NCBI GenBank assembly: GCA_022432975.1 | Contig: CM039509.1 | Location: 43,124,209 to 43,188,208 of the forward strand | Reading direction: 5' to 3' | DNA from: Begonia masoniana | Taxonomy: Eukaryota; Streptophyta; Magnoliopsida; Cucurbitales; Begoniaceae | DNA: 64,000 bases | Part shown: positions 57,100 to 64,000 of the stretch, in pieces | Position numbering within the stretch: the stretch's first letter is position 1 | How the letters are laid out: each line of letters begins with the position of its first letter | The notes under the pieces: model-generated | What the model was told of the DNA's origin: nothing | Seen by the model: the letters and a program-made list of their open reading frames with translations, nothing else | Database searches by the model: none | Translations under genes and position numbers: made by a program

Positions 57100-59106
57100 T
57101 GTAACGCCCCAGGTTATCTGAACCCGGTCCGTTACTCAAGACTAAAAAAGTCTCATTCGTATATTTTAAAACTTCACTTTTGACATAAACTAAAATCTCA
57201 AAATAATTAAATCTTACAGCGGAAATCATTTTATTAGCAATGGAGTTAAAACAAAACTATAAATCATCGTTTGGAGGGTAAAAAGGCAATCGACAAATAG
57301 GGAATAAAGTTTCAAACTATGGGATACTGGAGAAGTCGCCGAAGTCAAACGCTTCTGCCAGTCGCCGAAGTCAAACGCTTCTGCCGATGGATAAAGTCAA
57401 CAGAAGGAGCAGTAACATGCTTCTACCGATGACGTGTGCAAACAAGGACTCCACTCGGTAGACTGCATCTACCGATGACGTCGACACGACTCAATCTGCC
57501 GATGAAGTCAACACAACTTCATCTGCCGATGAGGTCAACACAAATAACGCGTCTCCATCTTCCGATAGACAAACACGCGACATCTACCGATAACAACAAT
57601 ACGACTCCTTCCGATAGAATTAAAATGTACACTAATCTGCCGATGGACTATATCTGCCAACAGAATGACAAAACACGCTACATCTGCCGATAGGCAGCAT
57701 CTACCGGTAGATTCAAAGTAATCACCCTAAACAAGGAACATCACTGCTTACCGGAAGGACTCGTAAAATCGGCTGAAAACCTTCAGACAACCAAATTTTC
57801 ATGAAAACACTAATCAAATCAGCAAAACACAGTTAAACCATCAATTCGTCATTTCCAGTAAAATCTTAAGAAAATCATTTTTAACCAAACTCAAACCATA
57901 GTCACTAAAATACTCAGAAATTGCTAATCTGAAACCAGTATTCTCAACCTAACACATACAACCATTGATTAAACCGCCTCAACAGATTGCCCAACCAATG
58001 CATGGACGTGCTCCCCCAACCAGCCTAGTCTTCAAACTGTTCTGTAAACACACCTTCGGTAACTTCCTCACCTACATCACAAAACTCATCTATTAGCCTA
58101 ATGCTAAGCAAGTAAAGCAATGGATGAAATAAATCGATGACACAATAATTTTCCCTAAACATGCAATTTCTACTTTCTCATCTCAGTTGCATTCAAATTT
58201 GTTCTCTGTTGATCCCTCTGTACGATGGGAAAGTGGATCGGTCATCCCCCAAAGCATACATCCTCTGATCTCAATTAAGGGGCGGATTAATTCCCTTAAC
58301 AGTTAACTGATCTGATCCCCCTGTAGGATTGGAAAGTGGATCATTTTTCCCAAAACCTCAATCCTCTGTTCTCAGTTAAGGGGCGGATTAATCCCCCTTA
58401 ACAGTTGTTCTGTTCATCCTGCTCACACATGCCATACCGTTTCATGAAAATACATTTTCGTAGTCTTTCAAAAACATGATGCATGACAACTGAAAATAAG
58501 CATACAAACATGCATAACACCTATTGTTTTGTGATGTAGGCCCGAAGGCACAAACAAACTTTACTTACCTGGATTCTTGGCGGGTGCTCAGCTAGGAGCT
58601 TCTTCGGGACCTTTCTCACCTAGAACATAAACAGAACATTAAGCCAGTCCTTTCCACACCTCATTCTACAGCATTCAAAGAAACCTAAGGGATAGTTGGG
58701 AGTTCTAATCGCTCGGCATTCATGGTTCTATGCTAAACTCGAAACCACTCACATTCAGAATAAAATACGAAATACACAACTACAATCCTCCACGCTATTG
58801 TCTTCAGATACTAAATCAGTAGAAATCGAGGTAGAAACTCACCTAGATCCGCGAATGGGATCGGAGAGAAATCGCTGGGAGAGCTCTGGTGACTTGAGCT
58901 AAAATCCGAGAGTGAGAGTGAGAGTGAATAGTGGCGGCTACTTCCATAAATTCTTCATTAAATAGGTTATCCACTAATAAATTCTAATTACCATATTACC
59001 CTTACTTACTCACTCATTAACCTAATAATCTTTCACTCAAACTCAACCACGAAATGCACTTAATTGATTGATCAGTCATTTGATTTAAATAAAGTCGGGT
59101 GCTACA
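57100..59106 (-). mobile_element. Solo LTR F (2007 bp), reverse orientation, relative of G
   Basis: TGTAACGCCC ... GCTACA with ATTTA duplicated at 57095-57099 and 59107-59111. On the minus strand it matches LTR G in order: donor/exon (58619-58569, 51 nt) followed by GTAAGTAAAGTTTG, two copies of the GGGGCGGATTAATYCC repeat (58200-58400), and a CTGCCGATGA minisatellite (57330-57720). Confidence 0.88.
57330..57720 (-). repeat. Minisatellite with TCTGCCGATGAAGTC core in LTR F
   Basis: About a dozen irregular units of CTACCGATGACGTCGACAC / CTGCCGATGAAGTCAACAC type, 20-30 bp apart. Same core as the minisatellite in the copia-like LTR (43485-43935). Confidence 0.8.
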
Positions 59107-59194
59107 ATTTATGCATACGTTTTCATGTAAGGAAGAATGAACTAAAGTAATGTATGTAAACGGTACTATGGGGCTAGAGGTTGACATTCCCTGC

Positions 59195-59465
59195 TTGGAA
59201 CAGAACAAAGGTTGTCTGTTTCAAGTGGGGCAAAGGTTGTCAATGGGGGCTCGAGTTTGGCATTCCCCGCTTGAAGGGAACAAAGGTTGTCTGCTTCAGG
59301 TGGGGCAGAGGTTGTCTACTCGAGGTTGGCATTCCCCGCTTGGGACAGAAAAAAGGTTGTCTGTTTCAAGTGGGACAAAGGTTGTCAACGGGGGTTAGAA
59401 GTTGGCATTCCCTGCTTGAAGTGGAACAAAGGTTGTCTGCTTCAGGTAGGGCAGAGGTTGCTTAC
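59195..59465 (+). repeat. About 70-bp tandem repeat, 4 copies, in LTR E
   Basis: Units with AAAGGTTGTCTGYTTCARGT, GGGGCARAGGTTGTC and TTGGCATTCCCYGCTTG, spaced 68-76 bp. It lies at the same relative place as the 24-bp repeat of B and 81-bp repeat of A. Confidence 0.88.
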
Positions 59466-60019
59466 CCCTTCTATATGTAATGAAAGTATATGAAAGAAAT
59501 GAATGTACGAAGGAACAGTATGATTTTTATGAATTGCATAAGCACAGCATGCATGTCTCATTTACGAAGCTTACTGAGCCTTTTAGTTCATAGAATGTTT
59601 TTATGGTGTAGGTAATCTTGAGTAAGTTGAGAATGTGGTTCTTCCACCCGAGGAATGAGTTGATTGAAGAAGAATGCCGTGGGAGTGCGCTGTGTAGTCA
59701 GTGCGAATTTGACCCGTGGGAGCATAGGTTATGTATTTTGAGGGTTATGGATTTAAATAGGCTGATGGGTGATGATATGAAATGAATTGCATAGAAACCC
59801 ATTTTAGGATGCTTGGTGTCTGGATAGTGAAAATACTAATGTTGATGAAATGACAATTGATATTGATGTTTTAAATGTTTCTGGAAGTTCTGAGTAAATG
59901 ATGTGTAGGTACAGGGGAAAGAATATGAAGGCAGCTCTCTGGACAAAATCCAGAGAGCTAGCCGATCGATCGCCAGGAAGTGGCGATCGATCGGGTAATG
60001 CATGGTTTAGAGTCGGGAT

Positions 60020-60670
60020 TTTATAAGTTTTTAGTAGTCGTCTAAAGTATGGACGTCGTCCAGAGTATGTGGATGAGTCATCGTCCAAAGTTAGGGGTGA
60101 GTCCAAAGCTGGAGACAATGAAGTCACGTGGACTGTGATTGATAAAATCACGTGGTCTGTGGACGTTAAGTTTAAGTAAGTCTATGGACGTTAGTCTGTA
60201 GACGATGAGTTTATGTAGCCCATGGACAATGAAGTCACGTGGACTGGGGACGATGAAGTCACGTGGTCTATGGACGAAAAGTCTAAGTAAGTCTGTGGAC
60301 GATAAAGTTCAGTTAAGTGTTTCTGTAAGAAAGTCATCGTCCAAAGTCAATGTCCAAGTCCCGTGGACGAATAAGTCCCGTGGACGAATAAGCCTCGAGG
60401 ACGAATAGAGTCCGTGGACGAATGAAGTCTGTGGGCGAGAACTGTCGTCCACGTCGCCTTCTGCTTCTGTCGTCCACGTTGCTTTATGCTTCTGTCATCC
60501 AAGTTATCTGCTATTTCCGTCGTCCATTCTGTCTGCTATTTTAAAAGTCCATTTTGCCTCTCAGTTCTGTCGTCCATCCCGTTGATGAAACCCGAGAGGA
60601 AAAATACAATTCCTTCAATGAAACCTGATAGGAAGAGTTGCCTTTACTGTTCCTTTGACGAAACCCGAGA
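60020..60670 (+). repeat. GGACGA-rich short repeats in LTR E
   Basis: Some 20 occurrences of TGGACGA / GTCGTCCA-type words in 0.65 kb (e.g. CCGTGGACGAATAAGTC twice in a row near 60360-60390), on both strands, and three ATGAAACCYGA words near 60582-60665. Confidence 0.75.
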
Positions 60671-60895
60671 CGAATTATTATAGACGTTGACCGAAGCCTT
60701 TGTTTTATTATTTTATCACTGTTACACCAAGGTTTAATTTAATATGAGATTGTCCACACGTGAATAATTTTCTGCTGATTGGGGTTGAACCCCCTTATGC
60801 ATGCACGATTAAATTACAGAATAAAAATTTAAATTTCATGTGAATTTCAGGATTAGTATAAAGGTCAAATATAGTGTCGGGGATGTTACAGGATA

Positions 60896-61300
60896 GGAGT
60901 CATCGAAAGGTTTATAAAAAACCTAAATAAGGAATCACGTGATTTAAGTGTGAAAAAACTTGGTCATTATGCCACTAATTGTAAAACCGAAAAGAAATTA
61001 AATAATTTAAATCTGGATGAAGGTCTTCGCCTTCAATTATCAAAATTGCTTTTAAATTCCACGAACGATGATTCGTCTTCCAGCTGTGAAGATGACTTCT
61101 CGTCGTCTTCTGAACGCACCTGTAATAATAAATACTATAATACTTTAACTTTAAACGTTCTATCAACATCCCAACAGAAAGTGATTGATTTAATCGATCA
61201 AATTCCTGACTCCGAAGTTCGAAGACAGGTTATCGAACTTTTCTTAAAACAATCAAGAGAACTAGATCTTGAATCGAAATTTGATCCCAAGTCGAATTGA
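60896..61300 (+). pseudogene. Zinc finger and C-terminal part of the pararetrovirus-like coat protein
   Basis: CCHC-type finger CEKLGHYATNC (about 60950-60985), then an acidic Ser-rich stretch (DDSSSSCEDDFSSSSE) and a helical segment (VIDLIDQIPDSEVRRQVIEL) to TGA at 61298. An in-frame stop lies near 60930. Finger plus acidic region at this place fits the nucleic-acid binding end of a pararetroviral coat protein. Confidence 0.6.
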
Positions 61301-61319
61301 CCTGAAATTTCAAAATACT

Positions 61320-61490
61320 ACATTATCAATGAAGTCTTCAACCGTCTCGAAGCCGCAAGTACATCTAAACCAATAACTGTTAAGGATCTTCAATTAACAG
61401 TTCAGGATCTCCAACTAACTGTTCAAGATCTTCAATATGAAGTAAAAACTTTAAAATTAAAGTTAAACAAAATTTAGGATAATTTCGAAC
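61320..61490 (+). pseudogene. Heptad-repeat coiled-coil segment of the pararetrovirus-like polyprotein
   Basis: Three near-identical 7-residue turns (VKDLQLT, VQDLQLT, VQDLQYE) followed by a Leu/Lys helix, ended by TAG at about 61476. It lies between coat finger and protease, probably an oligomerisation helix. Confidence 0.6.
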
Positions 61491-61585
61491 TATACACAAA
61501 TACAACTGATAGTCGAATAATTAAACTTGAATAAGATAATCAAGTTGTTCACGTTCCAGAACAAGAAACCGAAGAGTCTGCTTCA

Positions 61586-62110
61586 TTGTTAAGCAGTATA
61601 GGTAGAATTACTTTTCAAAAATGGCTTATTAAAATTACACTTGTAATTAAACCAAACTTTAAAATCCCGAATCTAATTGCTCTTGTTGATAGCAGAGTCG
61701 ATTCTAACTGTATTCAAGAAAGTGTAGTTCCTTCTCGATATTTCGAGAAAACTGTTCAAACTTTAACCGCAGTAGGTGGAAATCAAATAATAATAATAAA
61801 TAAATTATCTAATATTTTAATATGTAGCAATGAAACCAGTTTATCAGCAACCTTCTTGCTGATTAAAACCCTTCAACAACAGGTAATCGTCGGAACTGCC
61901 TTTTTAAATTTAATCATACAAATTAAGATGATTAATCAAACAAGAATTTTTTCAACTGTTAAAGATAAGGAAGTTATTTATTCTTTCGTCTCAGAATTTG
62001 AAATATGTAACTTAAAATGTTTTCATAAAGAGAAGAAACTTTGTTTTGTTAAAATCGGAATTAATTATTTCAAATCAACTTCAATTCCCTATTTTTATAA
62101 AGGAAATTGA
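61586..62110 (+). pseudogene. Aspartic protease of the pararetrovirus-like polyprotein, active site altered
   Basis: A retropepsin-like fold is suggested by LIALVDSRVDSNCIQE (about 61672-61719), the flap-side stretch TLTAVGGNQIIII and VIVGTAFLNLII (about 61886-61920). The catalytic triad reads DSR where D-S/T-G is required, so it would be inactive. The frame ends at 62108-62110 with no RT behind it. Confidence 0.62.
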
Positions 62111-62300
62111 AAAAGAACTTTTATCTGAAATTTGTTTCCGAAAAAATTATTTTCCCTGGAATTGCACTAACTTTTATGTCTATGATAGTGCTGATCATGA
62201 CAAATATAAAGCCAGAATCAAACTTCTCTTTCTGAAGTGGAAGTCACTTTTGTGTGACCTTGAAAGAGAAATATCGGTAAAATCAATTGGTAAAATTTGA
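62111..62300 (+). pseudogene. Short unrecognised coding remnant after the protease
   Basis: A frame overlapping the protease end (62046-62300) has the readable stretch DHDKYKARIKLLFLKWKSLL. It may be the 3' end of the polyprotein brought next to the protease by loss of the RT region; I do not recognise it with confidence. Confidence 0.35.
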
Positions 62301-63379
62301 AATTTCTTCCAGAATAACATCAGTAAATAATTTAAGTAATTTAATCGCTTTTCCAGTAAAACGATTTAAAATTACTTAATCAAAAACTGATTTCTTAAAG
62401 ATAAATCAGGAATTTATCAGTATTGGCGAATTTTTCTACCTTAAATCAGTATCTGTGAAAGAGGCTCTCGATAAGGGAACTCAATTTAAAGAAATTATCA
62501 GAAGTGATAAATTTGAAAGTTTTGTGGTATTTTACCAACAGACTTAGCAGTATTCTGTTTCAGTAGGGAAACCTCGAATTTCTATGAGGCTTTCCTAACT
62601 GAAACTTACATCAGTACAATTTTTCCATATGGAAAAAGGTAATCAATAATACATAATCAGAGCAATTCTTTATTATCAGGATGATGTGGGAAAAAGTATC
62701 CCCAATTAAAACGATTCTTTATCAGAAAGACGACTGTAAACTTTACCTTACTTTATTAAAGGTAACTCCTATCAGAATGATTTTTTGGTTGGGAAGAAAT
62801 CAGTAAACTTTAACTTTACTTTTGACAAAGTAAAAGATCAGTAAGATTATAGAGATTTATCTTCGTCTTCCAGTGGAGATTATATACTTTTATGTTATTA
62901 GTACATTAAAAATAAATAAGCAAAATTTTCTTGGTCTTCAAGATTTAAGATATTGATTCCTTCAGGATTTTCGAATCGGTTTTTAGATCTGTATTCGAAT
63001 GATTTAATCCGTAGTGGAAAACGAAAATCAGTATCATTCTATTTTATCAGAAAATGCTTGATAATACTTTTTATCAGGAAAATGCTTCCTCGAAAAAAAT
63101 TTATTTTTTCTTTTTCAGAATATGAAATTATTAAGCAAAAAGCAGTATTTATCTTTCTGGAACCATTCGAAGAAATCAAATGTTAAAAGAAATCCGAAGC
63201 GAATATGTAAAAAAGAGATAATCTGAATAATTGAGAAGAAAAGGACAAAGGTAGACCAGTCAGACAAAGAAAAGACAAAGAAGCTTGTAAAAGAAAAGGT
63301 AAAAAGAATCTGGAAAAGAAAGCAGAAAATAATTCAGAAAAAGTGACAGCGCACTAGCCAGCAGCTCTGCAAGTTCAGA
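62301..63379 (+). other. Non-coding, ATCAG-rich stretch of the pararetrovirus-like element
   Basis: No long frame. The word ATCAG recurs about every 50-60 bp from 62320 to 63060 (ATCAGTA, ATCAGAA, ATCAGGA), far above what the AT-rich context suggests. Function unknown. Confidence 0.5.
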
Positions 63380-63600
63380 CAAAGCTGAAAAAGCAGAAAA
63401 TAAAAAGAAAGGAGAAAAGCAGGACATGACTTAAAGTAGCAATAATTCTGCAAGTGGACTAGGATCTATCCACTCAACAGCAATAATTGAACGATAATGC
63501 AGAAGCAATAATGCTTCTTCTTGTCAGCAGCACTATAATGCAGCATCTTCCTTCTCTTATAAAAGAAGGAGTTTGTAATAATTTTAGATAAGCTTTTGAA
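63380..63600 (+). promoter_or_regulatory. Promoter-like segment of the pararetrovirus-like element
   Basis: GCAGAAGCAATAATGCTTCT and similar short repeats followed by TTCTCTTATAAAAGAAGGAG: TATA box at 63558-63565, in the position expected upstream of the leader that starts near 63590. Pararetrovirus promoters have this layout; activity is inferred only. Confidence 0.5.
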
Positions 63601-64000
63601 TTCCCTCTCTCTCATTGTATACGTTGCTCCCACTTCTGATTCTCCTCCTCTCCTTTGTAAGTTTTTATTTTCTTTAATAAAATCTTCTTATTATATTATG
63701 TTGTTTCTTTCTGTGTTTTCGATCCTCTCCCTTATTTGGGCCTTAGCTTGTAAGCCGTTGTCAGATGAGTACACTAGAAAAATTAAGGAAACGAATATTC
63801 GGCCTTGACTCGTAATTAGTCGTGACATGAGTACAAGAGAAAATTAAATTTGTTTAATTAACATGATTAATAATATCGACTTATGTTTTAAAAAAATTAG
63901 TTTTGTTATTTTTCAGAACATTCAAGCATGAATTAACACATGGATTAGAAATGAATTTAAGTGCTTTAAATCACTCATTAGTATCGATTAAAAATGAAAA
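63590..64000 (+). other. Second leader copy, start of another unit of the pararetrovirus-like element
   Basis: CATTCAAGCATGAATTAACA at about 63918 repeats the block at about 50660, and weaker matches precede it (GCCGTTG...GATGAGT at 63757 versus 50431). The window thus enters a second copy, at its right edge, in the same orientation. Confidence 0.55.

Larger units (their letters stand above)
56166..60890 (+). mobile_element. Solo LTR E (with solo LTR F inside)
   Basis: Starts TGTAACACCC, ends GATGTTACA. The duplication is GGATA: the right copy is 60891-60895; the left copy 54687-54691 is now separated by the Cassandra array, which landed on the first two bases of E. It carries the LTR blocks of A-C in diverged form (ATTCGTGACTTGCTTGGCCG, CCGTGGGAGTGCGCTGTGTA, CTCTCTGGAC...GTCCAGAGAG-like hairpin near 59936) and a 45-nt micro-exon-like segment (56821-56865) whose donor reads ATAAG instead of GTAAG. 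Confidence 0.88.
50280..64000 (+). mobile_element. Endogenous caulimovirid-like (pararetrovirus) element, degraded, carrying nested LTR insertions
   Basis: Leader-like DNA (50280-50823), a coat-protein-like frame in pieces (50824-51821, 53930-54688), a CCHC finger (about 60945-60985), a heptad coil, an aspartic protease of the pararetroviral type (61586-62110), a non-coding stretch and a promoter-like segment (63380-63600) with TATAAAAG at 63558-63565, then a second leader copy. No integrase and no RT are found. Identification rests on the finger-coil-protease order and the absence of LTRs of its own; a divergent LTR element remains possible. Numerous stops, a 52-bp duplication and three insertion layers show it is an inactive fossil. 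Confidence 0.6.

Noticed and set aside
58696..58902. Small plus-strand frame in LTR F
   Set aside because: Lies antisense in a solo LTR, ends without domain; spans the putative leader of the reverse element.

Overview
The window is nuclear DNA of a eudicot plant. The evidence is a set of intron-containing plant genes (cpSRP43, an SKU5-similar cupredoxin, a CCDC124-type coiled-coil protein, a RopGEF, an NRG2-like DUF630/DUF632 gene and a NAC factor), long-LTR chromoviruses, Cassandra retrotransposons carrying 5S rRNA sequence, and an endogenous pararetrovirus-like element. A run of exactly 100 N (44892-44991) marks a draft-assembly gap. I could not place the species.

Layout. 0.2-1.3 kb: single-exon cpSRP43 gene (-). 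1.7-2.5 kb: an 843-bp foldback DNA element. 2.79-24.45 kb: one Ty3/gypsy chromovirus (element A, target-site duplication TTTTC) into which three other elements jumped: B (gag only, 3-kb LTRs, partly duplicated, then deleted at its right side), a Cassandra element with 5S-bearing LTRs (16.3-17.3 kb), and a solo LTR C (18.6-21.2 kb). 25.0-27.4 kb: intact six-exon SKS gene (+). 28.2-34.6 kb: short-LTR gypsy remnant D (-) with a gag-only TR-GAG element nested inside. 34.7-36.8 kb: CCDC124-like gene (-). 38.9-42.6 kb: RopGEF (+) with about six small indels, mostly in homopolymers. 43.2-44.6 kb: copia-like LTR with a minisatellite. 45.2-46.7 kb: broken NRG2-like remnant beside the gap. 47.4-48.8 kb: NAC gene (-). 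50.3-64.0 kb: degraded caulimovirid-like element, split by solo LTR G, by solo LTR E (which itself holds a reverse solo LTR F), and by a three-LTR mosaic Cassandra array. A second copy of its leader begins at 63.6 kb.

The host genes are unrelated and do not form a cluster; the window is mainly a record of layered retrotransposition. The most unusual signal is shared by five long LTR families in + orientation and, reversed, by a sixth (A, B, C, E, G, F). Each LTR looks like a multi-exon 5' leader: a first donor, a micro-exon of 43-51 nt (exactly 45 nt in A, B, C and E), a second GTAAG donor, then an intron-like stretch ending in a ...TGTAG acceptor. In A, B, E, F and G this stretch holds a tandem repeat private to that family. 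In A, B, C and E hairpin-rich palindromes follow in the next exon-like part.
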